A stretch of DNA of 37,914 nucleotides from Phycisphaerales bacterium (GTDB taxonomy: Bacteria; Planctomycetota; Phycisphaerae; Phycisphaerales; UBA1924), in NCBI GenBank assembly GCA_007693765.1, contig RECZ01000085.1, positions 1 through 37,914 of the forward strand. Direction: 5' to 3'. Positions 7,704-15,999 of the stretch are shown here, in pieces (position 1 is the first letter of the stretch; each line of letters opens with the position of its first letter). Made by a program: the position numbers and the translations under genes. Below the pieces are notes generated by a model that was not told the origin of the DNA, ran no database searches, and saw nothing but the letters and a program-made list of their open reading frames with translations.

Positions 7704-9350
7704 ATGGACGAAGCGCCGCTCTCGATCACCGACTTCATCACCGATGGCTCGCTCGCGGCGTTGTGCGAGGCGATCGGGCGCGTCGCCGGCGCCCGTGTCG
7801 TGCTGCGCGACCCGGCGGGTCGGACGATCATCGGCGGCAGCGGCGAGCGGATGTGGCGCTACTTGGAGGAGCAGAACGCCGCGACGGGCGGCGTGGCCAC
7901 GGCCGCGGACCTCTTCACGGCGCCGATCCACGTCAGCGAGGGGCTGATCGGCACGCTCGCGGCCATCGGCGGGGCCGAGGTCGAGGCGGGGCGCCTGCCG
8001 CACGTGCGGGTGCTGCTTTCCTCGCTGGCCTCGATCGTCGGTGAGATCTGCGAGCGGGAGATCGAGCTGCATCAGCGGGTGGACGAGCTCGACGCGTTGC
8101 AGCGTGTGTCGTCGATGCTCGTGGGCGCCATCGACACCGATGCGCTGCTCGACGTGGCGCTGCGGAGCGCGATCGACGTGATGGGCGCCGACGCCGGCAC
8201 CGTGCGCTCGCTGGACGAATCCGGCAACGCGCTGGTGCTGCGGGCGTGGGCGGGGCTGAGCGACGAATACGTCTCTTCGGTGGTCAGCGTGCCGGTGCGC
8301 GACCTCTCCGACGCGGGTGTGCTGCGCGGCGAAGTGGTGTGCGTGGAGAACCTCCTCGCCGACACCGCCTCGCCCAACCACGAGGCGCGCCGCAGCGAGG
8401 GGTTGGTCAGCATGATCGGCGCCGGGCTCGTCTTCCGCGGGCGCCCGCTGGGCGTGATGCGGCTCTTCACGCGCACGCTGCGCACCTACAGCGATCGCGA
8501 ACGCTCGCTGCTGCGGGCCATCTCCGAGCAGAGCGCCGCCGCGATGACCAGCGCCCGCCTGCTGGAGACCGAGAAAGATCACCAGAGCGTGCAGCGGCAG
8601 GTGCGGCTGGCGGCGGACGTGCAGCGGCGTCTGCTGCCGGTCTCGATCCCCACGCTGCCGGGCGTGCAGGCCGCGGCGCGGTACATCCCCTCGCTCGAGC
8701 TCAGCGGCGACTTCTACGACTTCATCGACCTCAACGGTCACCTGGGCGTGGCGGTGGGCGACGTGGTGGGCAAGGGGTTCGCCGCGGCGCTGCTGATGGC
8801 GTCGGTGCGGTCCTCGCTGCGGGCGTACGCGCAGGACCTGTACCACCTCGACGAGATCATGGATCGCGTGAACCGCGCCATGTGCCGCGACACGCTGGAC
8901 CGCGAGTTCGCCACGATCTTCTACGGCGTGATCGACCCCGCCACGCGCCGGCTGACGTACTGCAACGCCGGGCACGAGCCGGCGCTGGTGCTGCGCTGCC
9001 CGCGCGACCGGGCGCCCGAGTCGCGCGATGTGCAGGAACTCTCCGCGGGGGGCATGGTGGTGGGCGTGGACCCGGAGCAGATCTACCAGCGCGCCAGCTT
9101 CGACCTGCGCGAGGGCGACGTGCTGCTGATCAACTCGGACGGCCTGTCCGACGCGGTGAATTTCCAGGGCGAGAAGTTCGGGCGCCAGCGCGTGCGCCAG
9201 GCGTTGCTCGATGCGCTCCGGGCCGAACCAGACGCCGACGCCAACCGCATCGCCGATCACCTGATCTGGGAACACCGGCGCTTCGCGGGCATGAGCCACC
9301 GCACCGACGACACCACGCTCATCGTGCTGCGGGTCGCCGCGAACGCCTGA
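7704..9350 (+). CDS. PocR-like/GAF/PP2C (SpoIIE, RsbU-type) serine phosphatase
   Basis: A 548-residue signalling phosphatase. Residues about 5-95 (ITDFITDGSLAALCEAIGRVAG...VVLRDPAGRTI) look like a PocR-type ligand-binding domain. A GAF domain follows (about 130-285, LQRVSSMLVGAIDTDALLDVAL to FSDRERSLLRAISEQSA-like helix), then a short coiled coil and the SpoIIE/PP2C catalytic domain (about 315-545). The metal-binding acidic residues are visible in SGDFYDF, VAVGDVVGKGFAAAL, LINSDGLSDA and RTDDTTLIVLR. In RsbU and SpoIIE systems the substrate is a phosphorylated STAS anti-anti-sigma factor, but no such partner gene is in the window. It starts 47 nt after the secreted protein, and a GGAGG lies too far upstream to act as the ribosome site. 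Confidence 0.9.
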   Translation: MDEAPLSITDFITDGSLAALCEAIGRVAGARVVLRDPAGRTIIGGSGERMWRYLEEQNAATGGVATAADLFTAPIHVSEGLIGTLAAIGGAEVEAGRLPHVRVLLSSLASIVGEICEREIELHQRVDELDALQRVSSMLVGAIDTDALLDVALRSAIDVMGADAGTVRSLDESGNALVLRAWAGLSDEYVSSVVSVPVRDLSDAGVLRGEVVCVENLLADTASPNHEARRSEGLVSMIGAGLVFRGRPLGVMRLFTRTLRTYSDRERSLLRAISEQSAAAMTSARLLETEKDHQSVQRQVRLAADVQRRLLPVSIPTLPGVQAAARYIPSLELSGDFYDFIDLNGHLGVAVGDVVGKGFAAALLMASVRSSLRAYAQDLYHLDEIMDRVNRAMCRDTLDREFATIFYGVIDPATRRLTYCNAGHEPALVLRCPRDRAPESRDVQELSAGGMVVGVDPEQIYQRASFDLREGDVLLINSDGLSDAVNFQGEKFGRQRVRQALLDALRAEPDADANRIADHLIWEHRRFAGMSHRTDDTTLIVLRVAANA

Positions 9351-9382
9351 GGCGCCTCATCGTCGCCGTTACGTGTCGCCGT

Positions 9383-9883
9383 TTAGTTGGCGAGCGCGAG
9401 TTGTCGCTGCTGATCGAGCCAGCGGACGAGGTTGTCGCCGTTCATGGCGCCCACGGTGCGGGCCACGGCCTTGCCGCGGTGGTAGACGACCGTGGTGGGC
9501 AGCGCGCGGGCGCCGACGGTCGCGGCGTCTACGGTGTCGCGATCGACATCGATGTAGAGGGCGAGGCCGTTTTCTCGCACCCACGATTCGACGCGCTCGT
9601 CGCGCAGGGCTGTTCGCTTATAGGTCTGGCAGGGGCCGCACCACGTGGCGCTGGCGACCACGACCACGAAGCGGTCGTCGTCGCTGGTTTCGTCGAGAGC
9701 GGCCTGAACGCTCACACCCTGCGTGAACATGGGCGGCGTGTCGGCCGACCCGCCGCCGCGGGTCGCGCCGAAGGGACCGATGCGCGCGATGAGCAAGGCG
9801 CTGAGCACCACGAACACGATGATCGCGATGCCGAACGCCTGGCTGGGGCGTCGTTTCGATTCCTGCGCGGTGTTTTCGGGCAT
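9383..9883 (-). CDS. Membrane-anchored thioredoxin-fold protein
   Basis: A 166-residue protein with one N-terminal membrane segment (about 16-36, AFGIAIIVFVVLSALLIARI) and a thioredoxin domain outside. The active site WCGPC (in ASATWCGPCQTYKR) and the cis-proline region (ARALPTTVVYHRGK) are both intact, so it should be redox active. Such anchored thioredoxins reduce or oxidise envelope proteins or serve cytochrome c maturation, but nothing near it fixes the job. It converges on the phosphatase gene (32 bp between stops) and diverges from the PilZ gene. A TAACAT hexamer at 9945-9950 (minus) could be its -10 box. Confidence 0.88.
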   Translation of the reverse strand: MPENTAQESKRRPSQAFGIAIIVFVVLSALLIARIGPFGATRGGGSADTPPMFTQGVSVQAALDETSDDDRFVVVVASATWCGPCQTYKRTALRDERVESWVRENGLALYIDVDRDTVDAATVGARALPTTVVYHRGKAVARTVGAMNGDNLVRWLDQQRQLALAN

Positions 9884-10015
9884 TGATTCGGCTCCGTGTG
9901 TCGTGGTGTAGGAGGGAGAACCACTTGTCGGCGGATGTTATTCCGAACGCCGCGTGGGGGCTCGCGGGCCGGGAGGGGCGGGTGTGTGACGGGGGCGCCG
10001 GTTATGCGGGCCCGC

Positions 10016-10459
10016 ATGCGAGGGTTGGGCGTCCGGCGTGTGGGTACGGATCAAGGTCTGCGCGGCGCGGGCCGAATCGACAGCGTGCTCAAGCGGATTC
10101 TGGACATTCCGGAGGGCGAGCGCGGGGCGGTCATCGCCGGCCCCAGCTCGAAGCGCGACGCTCGGCGCGAGTCGCGTCTGCTTGTGCAATCCATCGACTG
10201 CAACCGCGGGCGCGTGCTGGACATCTCCAGCCGCGGCATGCGGGTGATCTCGCGGACGCGCTGGAAAGAGGGCGAGATGCTGCCCGTCACCCTGCGCAGC
10301 GGGGCGATGCGCGTCACGACGCCGGCCCGGTGCGTGTGGGCGCGTCGGGAGGGCTGGTTCAGCTGGGTCATCGGGGTCGCGTTCGAGCACGCGACGGATG
10401 AGCAGCGCCGTCGCGTGGGCGACATCGCTTCTGCGCACACGCAGCGCGCCGCGGCGTGA
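10016..10459 (+). CDS. PilZ-domain protein (putative c-di-GMP receptor)
   Basis: A small protein of about 147 residues with one PilZ domain. The c-di-GMP signature is seen as RRESRL, where the family has RxxxR, followed by VLDISSRGMRV, matching D/NxSxxG. Later strands (MLPVTLRSGAMRVTTPARCVWARREG and FSWVIGVAFEH) complete the beta barrel. The upstream frame is open from 9896, so starts at 10004, 10016 and GTG 10040 are all possible; no ribosome site decides. It is not fused to another domain, so it may bind c-di-GMP and act on a partner, such as surface or motility machinery. Confidence 0.8.
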   Translation: MRGLGVRRVGTDQGLRGAGRIDSVLKRILDIPEGERGAVIAGPSSKRDARRESRLLVQSIDCNRGRVLDISSRGMRVISRTRWKEGEMLPVTLRSGAMRVTTPARCVWARREGWFSWVIGVAFEHATDEQRRRVGDIASAHTQRAAA

Positions 10460-10477
10460 GCGCCGCCCGGTCAACGA

Positions 10478-11695
<1,218 letters not shown>

Positions 11696-11740
11696 GGGTG
11701 CGGGGGGCTCCGTGGCGGGTCGCGGCGATCGTGGACTGGG

Positions 11741-11746
11741 AGTGTA
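11741..11746 (-). promoter_or_regulatory. -10-like TACACT before kbl
   Basis: Minus-strand GTACACTCCC sits in the 58-bp gap between the 651-aa gene and kbl, about 45 nt before the kbl ATG. It is the same string as the box before the 192-aa gene. It would allow kbl to be transcribed independently of the genes upstream. Confidence 0.4.
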
Positions 11747-11753
11747 CGGACGC

Positions 11754-13709
11754 TCAGGGCGAGCCGGTGAGGGCGCGGCGGAGGCGTTCTCGCTGTCGTT
11801 CGTTGCGGGTGTCGCGGATGAGCGTGTCGACGAACGCGTCGGCCGCGGCGTCGCCCTCGAGCGTGCGGATGGCGCCGATGAGCAGGCGGGCGTCCTCCTC
11901 GGCCGAGCCGGCGCGGACGCGGGTGCGGAGCGCACGCACCACGCGGGGGTCCGGCGTGGCGCGGAAGCGGTCGCGGAGCGAGCGCCAGAGCATGTCGGTC
12001 GCGGCGGCGTCGTCGAGGGCGTCGTCGTCGGCGAGGGCTTCGCACGCGTGCAGCAGAGCGTCGGTCTGGCCGGTGCGGTGCAGGGCCCATATTGCGGCGC
12101 GGGCGACATCGGGCGTGGCCTGCTCGGGCGTCTCGCGCATGATCGTGGCGAAGAGGCGGGCCGCGTCGGCGTCGCGGCCCAGCATGACGAGCGTGCGCGT
12201 GGCCTTGGCGAAGTCGCCGCTGGTGAGCGTGTCGCGCAGGTCGGCGTCGAGGGCGGCCGCGCCGTCGAGATCGGGCATTTCGGCGATGCGGGGGGCGGTG
12301 TCGCCAAGCAGCAGCGCCAAGGGGTCGCCGAAGTACGCGACTTTCCACGGCGGGGCGATGATCGAGCGCACCGTGGCGCCGAGGGGCGAGCGCCCTGTGG
12401 CCATCGATGCGACGATTTCGGGCGTGCGGAAGGCCTGCAGCCCGGGTTCGTCGACGGAGCCGACGTAGACGTAGGCGCCGTGCTCGAGCCAGCGGGCGGC
12501 GATGGAAGAATCGTCGTCGACGTTCTGTGCGGAGAACGAGTGGACGAAGTGCACGATCGCGGGCGCGCCGAGGGTGGGGATCTCTGAGGCTTGGGCGTCG
12601 GTGTCCTGGATGCGGAACCAACGCCGCTGGCCGCTGGAGTTCACCCAGATGAAGTCGGCGTCGACCGGTCGGGTGGCGCGGGAGCGAAGGTCGGCGAGCC
12701 GGGCCCGGGGCCTTCGGTCGACGAGCGTGGTGAATTCGTGCAATTGCAGCGTGGAAGCGCCGCGCTCGGCCGCGTACGCCGCGAAGGGGCCTTGGTGCTC
12801 GTAGGCGTCGAAGAACCACGCGCGGGTGGGCTGGAGGAAGATCGCGCTCATGGCGGTGTAGGCGCTGCGCGCCTCGTCGCCGAGGATGTGCCCCGTCAAC
12901 GCCCAGCGGGCGCCGGTGTCGAGGCGGCCGATGGTGTCGGTGAGGGCGACGGGGCCCCGCGATGAGGGCGACTTCGTGGGCGCGCTGAGGCAGAGGGTGA
13001 TGGCGTCCACGCCCTCGCCCATGGAGCGCCAGGGGTGGCCGAGTTTGTCGACGCCGGCCTCGATCTGTGTGTGCAGGGTGCGCAGGGCGTCGTCTTCGAT
13101 GACCGAGCCGGGGCGCCCGGGCACGCTGTCGACCCACACCACGGGCTGGCCCCGCCCCGCGCCCAGCGCCGCCGCGGCGGTCCAGGCGGGGTCGCCGGCG
13201 TTGGCGACGACGACGCCCGGGGGCGTGAACCCCTGCTCGCGCCAGCGCGCGGGCAGCGATGCGGCGTCTGGCGCGCCCCATGCGGTGGCAATGACGTGCT
13301 CGATGCGATCAGCGCGCACCTCGAGGGCCTGCGCCCACATGCGCCCGTCGCCCTCCCAGCGCAGCACGCGGTCGGGGCGGAAGGCGCGCACGAAGCGGGC
13401 GATGTCCTCCTGTGCGCGCAGGGAGCCGTCGTCGATCAGCACGGGGAAACGGGCGTCGGTGGACCAGTGTTCGATCGCATCGAGGTAGGCGTCGGCGCTG
13501 GTGGCGATCACGACCACGGGCGCCACCGGCAACGCGGCGCGCGTGGCCTCGACGCGCAGGCCCAGGAGCTGGGCTGGGTGGCGCTGGGAGGCGTCCGCCG
13601 CGGGTTGGGAGTGCGCCGGGTGGGCGAGTAGGCCGGCGGCGACGACGCCCATTGCGCACGCGAGGCGGCGCGGGCGATCGTGGCGGGACGGTGCGTATCG
13701 CTTCGTCAT
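11754..13709 (-). CDS. Secreted hypothetical protein with clan-CD-like and helical-repeat regions, 651 aa
   Basis: No named family is recognised with certainty. A signal peptide is present (LACAMGVVAAGLLAHPAHSQ). Residues about 60-200 form alternating strands and helices (VVVIATSADAYLDAIEHW, FPVLIDDGSLRAQEDI, RPDRVLRW, GVVVANAGDPAW). Around 380-460 the order VHFVHSF, ARWLEHGAYVYVGSVDEPGL, PWKVAYFGDPLALLL resembles the last part of caspase-like (gingipain/C25, TIGR03790) domains, but where a catalytic Cys is expected the text reads HSFS, so it may be inactive. The last 180 residues are helical with TPR-like pairs. It starts 42 bp after the MBL-like gene and ends 58 bp before kbl, so it may be part of a coaD-led minus-strand unit. 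Confidence 0.75.
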   Translation of the reverse strand: MTKRYAPSRHDRPRRLACAMGVVAAGLLAHPAHSQPAADASQRHPAQLLGLRVEATRAALPVAPVVVIATSADAYLDAIEHWSTDARFPVLIDDGSLRAQEDIARFVRAFRPDRVLRWEGDGRMWAQALEVRADRIEHVIATAWGAPDAASLPARWREQGFTPPGVVVANAGDPAWTAAAALGAGRGQPVVWVDSVPGRPGSVIEDDALRTLHTQIEAGVDKLGHPWRSMGEGVDAITLCLSAPTKSPSSRGPVALTDTIGRLDTGARWALTGHILGDEARSAYTAMSAIFLQPTRAWFFDAYEHQGPFAAYAAERGASTLQLHEFTTLVDRRPRARLADLRSRATRPVDADFIWVNSSGQRRWFRIQDTDAQASEIPTLGAPAIVHFVHSFSAQNVDDDSSIAARWLEHGAYVYVGSVDEPGLQAFRTPEIVASMATGRSPLGATVRSIIAPPWKVAYFGDPLALLLGDTAPRIAEMPDLDGAAALDADLRDTLTSGDFAKATRTLVMLGRDADAARLFATIMRETPEQATPDVARAAIWALHRTGQTDALLHACEALADDDALDDAAATDMLWRSLRDRFRATPDPRVVRALRTRVRAGSAEEDARLLIGAIRTLEGDAAADAFVDTLIRDTRNERQRERLRRALTGSP

Positions 13710-13715
13710 CCCGTC

Positions 13716-13721
13716 ATGGTA
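13716..13721 (-). promoter_or_regulatory. -10-like TACCAT, 6 nt before the 651-aa gene
   Basis: On the minus strand TACCAT (four of six matches) is followed after 6 nt by the start codon, another case compatible with a leaderless transcript. A C/G-tract hairpin lies just upstream of it. Confidence 0.25.
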
Positions 13722-13751
13722 CCCCCGTCGGGGGGGCGCCCCGGGTGGGCG

Positions 13752-14438
13752 TCAGAAGGGGCGTTTTGTGGGGTTCACAACGATGTTGTCGCGTCCAAGC
13801 ACCAGCATGTCGGCGATCTCCACGGCCTCGGCGAAGGAAGCGCGGGCGCGATCGACGTCGGCGCAGTCGGGCAGCACCTTGCCCTCTTCGAGGTGCTCGA
13901 CGGTGGGGACGGCGTCGCCACAGATGAGCAGGGTCATGCGGGGCAGGGCGATGAGCAGGCCGCACATGCCGGGCGTGACGCCGGGCAGCGGGAAGATGTC
14001 GATGTGGGGCGCGAGGTTGTCGGGCGCGGCGTTGCAGCGGCGCATGACCTCGACCTCGCGTTCGAGCGTCTCGGAGAGCTCCTCGTCGCCGGTGTCGAGC
14101 GCCTCGTGGAGCTTCTGGATGAGGGGCGTGCCGATCATCTCGCGCTCGGTGTCGTGGATCCACCAGTTGGCGCGGTCGAACGCGCGGAGCGCGCGGCGGA
14201 CGTCGGGGCGGAAGCAGGTGAGGAAGACGTCCGTCACGGCGTTAGGGCCGATGTTGGCGCGTTCGTAGAGCCGGGGGATGAGGGCCTGTTGGGGCAAGCC
14301 GGGGTCAACGAGGATGACGCGCTGGCCGGCGTGGATGAGCGTGGTCGTGGCGTGGCCGGTGCGCACGGGGGTGCGTTCGCCCCAGAGGGGGTGCTCGGCG
14401 AGGGTGCCGATGCTGATGACGCGGACATCGATAGACAT
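13752..14438 (-). CDS. Metallo-beta-lactamase-fold protein lacking the metal-binding motif
   Basis: A 228-residue protein with the MBL fold order: a first strand (VRVISIGTLAEHPLWGERTPVRTGHATTTLI), AGQRVILVDPGLP, then the position of HxHxDH, then GVTPGMCGLLI, LLICGDAVPTVEHLEEG and a final VLGRDNIVVNP. In active enzymes these would read THxHxDH, TPGH, GD and GH. Here the first is LTCFRPDV, the second has Met for His, the Asp of CGD is kept, and the last His is Arg. A conventional two-zinc hydrolase activity is therefore unlikely. The start at 14438 (MSIDVRV) is chosen because the upstream open frame runs back into coaD. It follows coaD after 16 bp. Confidence 0.83.
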   Translation of the reverse strand: MSIDVRVISIGTLAEHPLWGERTPVRTGHATTTLIHAGQRVILVDPGLPQQALIPRLYERANIGPNAVTDVFLTCFRPDVRRALRAFDRANWWIHDTEREMIGTPLIQKLHEALDTGDEELSETLEREVEVMRRCNAAPDNLAPHIDIFPLPGVTPGMCGLLIALPRMTLLICGDAVPTVEHLEEGKVLPDCADVDRARASFAEAVEIADMLVLGRDNIVVNPTKRPF

Positions 14439-14454
14439 GGGGCGGGGCGGTCCT

Positions 14455-15003
14455 TTATTCGAGCAGGTCGCGCAGCGAGTCGGGGTTTTCGCGCTTCTTC
14501 TTTCGCAGCCGCTCGATGACGAGCGGCGGGCACATGGGCGCGAGCACGCCGAGGTCTGAGCCCATGGCGGTGATCTGCTTGATGAGGCTGCTGGAGGTGT
14601 ACGCGAAGGACTGCCCGGCGACGACGAACGCGGTCTCAAGCCCCGCGACCTCGCGGTTCGTCACCGCCTGCTGCACCTCGTACTGCAGGTCCGACAGGTT
14701 GCGGATGCCGCGCAGAATGACGGTGGCGCCGACCTCCTTGGCGATGTCGACCGTGAGGCCGGCGTACGCGACGACCTCGACGGGGGCGGCGTCGGGCTCC
14801 TTGCCGACCACCTCGCCGACGAGCGTCCGGGCGAGGTCGACGCGCTCCTCGATTGTGAACAGGCTGGTCTTGCCGGGGTGACGCCCCACGGCGACGATAA
14901 GCCTGTCGAAGAGGCGCCGGCCGCGGCGGACGACGTCGAGATGCCCGTAGGTCATCGGGTCGAACGAGCCGGGGTAGATGGCGACATGCTCCTTGGTGGG
15001 CAT
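14455..15003 (-). CDS. coaD: Phosphopantetheine adenylyltransferase
   Basis: A 182-residue enzyme that joins 4'-phosphopantetheine and ATP to dephospho-CoA, the penultimate step of CoA synthesis, in the cytoplasm. The nucleotidyltransferase signature is clear: AIYPGSFDPMTYGHLDVV with the T/HxGH-type motif, VAVGRHPGKTSLF, ILRGIRNLSDLQYE, and the C-terminal TSSSLIKQI loop (ISSS in other species). It is some 20 residues longer than the E. coli enzyme, through a basic tail. The start codon has no Shine-Dalgarno site but has a -10-like TAGACT 7 nt upstream, so it may be leaderless. It heads the minus-strand run coaD, MBL-like, 651-aa, kbl. Confidence 0.95.
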   Translation of the reverse strand: MPTKEHVAIYPGSFDPMTYGHLDVVRRGRRLFDRLIVAVGRHPGKTSLFTIEERVDLARTLVGEVVGKEPDAAPVEVVAYAGLTVDIAKEVGATVILRGIRNLSDLQYEVQQAVTNREVAGLETAFVVAGQSFAYTSSSLIKQITAMGSDLGVLAPMCPPLVIERLRKKKRENPDSLRDLLE

Positions 15004-15010
15004 GCGTGAG

Positions 15011-15016
15011 AGTCTA
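15011..15016 (-). promoter_or_regulatory. -10-like TAGACT, 7 nt before coaD
   Basis: Minus-strand GTAGACTCTC precedes the coaD ATG with a 7-nt gap. This is one of four GTANACTCYC strings found before minus-strand genes in the window. The start of transcription would fall on or next to the ATG. Confidence 0.42.
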
Positions 15017-15035
15017 CCCGACCCCCGGAAGTTGC

Positions 15036-15088
15036 CCCCGGGCGCTTACCCCGGACGCCAACCCCCGGGCGCCAACCCCGGGATGCGG
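15036..15088. repeat. 13-bp tandem repeat upstream of coaD
   Basis: Four adjacent units of a 13-bp sequence, CCCCGGRCGCYWA: exact or one to three changes at 15036-15048, 15049-15061 and 15063-15075 (one extra C before the last), and a weaker fourth at 15076-15088. It lies about 20 bp upstream of the coaD -10-like box. The rest of the gap to the AhpD-like gene (15089-15171) is GC-rich and shows no gene or T-tailed terminator. Confidence 0.6.
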
Positions 15089-15171
15089 TCGCGCAGGGCG
15101 CCGGGGCGGGGTTCTCGACCCTGCGGGGAATCGCCGCCCGCGGCGGTGAGCTGGGGGCGGCGGTGGAGCGT

Positions 15172-15708
15172 TCAGGAAAGCGCGGGCGGCGCGGGGAAGT
15201 CGATGTCGGACTCGTTGACGTGGTTGAAGTAGTTGGTGAAGACGTTCTGGGCGTAGCAAGCGACGGCTTCGGCGACGTGGCCGTCGTTGTAGCCGGCGTC
15301 GCGGAAGGACTTGAGGTCGTCGTCGCTGACGTAGCCCCGCTTCTCGTGCAGGGCGGTGGCGAAGCGGACGAGGGCGTCGAGCTTGGCGTCGCCCTCGACA
15401 CGCCCCTTACGGGCGCCGAGGGTCTGCTCCTCCTTGAGGCCGGCCATCTTGCCGAGTGTGGTGTGGGCGGCGACGCAGTAGTCGCAGCCGTTGGCCTCGC
15501 CGACGGCGAGGGCGATGGCCTCTCGCTCTTTCTCGCTGAGGGCGGCGTCTTTGAGCGCGCCGCCCATGGCGAGGTAGAAGTTCAGGGCCGCGGGCGAGTT
15601 GGCGAGCCCCTTGAAAAGGTTGAAGTGCTTGCCCTTGAGGGGGCCGTCAAAGATCTCCTTGACCTTGCCGGTGGCCTTCTCGGGGTTGACGACGTTGAGG
15701 CGTGCCAT
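15172..15708 (-). CDS. Carboxymuconolactone decarboxylase/AhpD-like protein
   Basis: A 178-residue alkylhydroperoxidase-D-like protein. The active-site motif is EANGCDYCVAAHTTLG, which holds the CxxC pair and the following His of the AhpD family (EXXCX2CX3H), so it probably takes part in peroxide reduction or a related thiol chemistry. The helical framework (EREAIALAVGEANG, LDALVRFATALHEKRG, DDDLKSFRDAGYNDGHVAEAVACYAQNVFTNY) matches the YciW/CMD type with a long C-terminal half. The start at 15708 is decided by a strong GGAGGA six bases upstream, one of the best ribosome sites in the window. It stands alone and diverges from the PHP-glycosyltransferase gene. Confidence 0.88.
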   Translation of the reverse strand: MARLNVVNPEKATGKVKEIFDGPLKGKHFNLFKGLANSPAALNFYLAMGGALKDAALSEKEREAIALAVGEANGCDYCVAAHTTLGKMAGLKEEQTLGARKGRVEGDAKLDALVRFATALHEKRGYVSDDDLKSFRDAGYNDGHVAEAVACYAQNVFTNYFNHVNESDIDFPAPPALS

Positions 15709-15999
15709 GGTGATTCCTCCTGAATCAGGGGTGTGCGTGGTGTGCGAACTCGCGCCGGGGGACTCGCCCCGAAGGGCCTTGCTGCGGCGCCGCTGGACCG
15801 GGATAAACCGCGGTCGGCGCCCGATCATTCCCGACCGCGGCGGGGTTCCGGCTCCGGGGGTGTGTGAGGAACAGGGCGTTCGGGCGAACAAAGCGCTCAC
15901 GGAATCTTATCCCTGTTTTCGGGAAGAACATGCGCACCCTGTGGTACCGTACAAGCGTGGAGACACACCCGGTTCGACAGCACGCGCTGAGGAACAGCC

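Noticed and set aside
13722-13751. Terminator after the MBL-like gene
   Set aside because: A CCCCCG/CGGGGG hairpin exists, but no T-tract follows on either strand.
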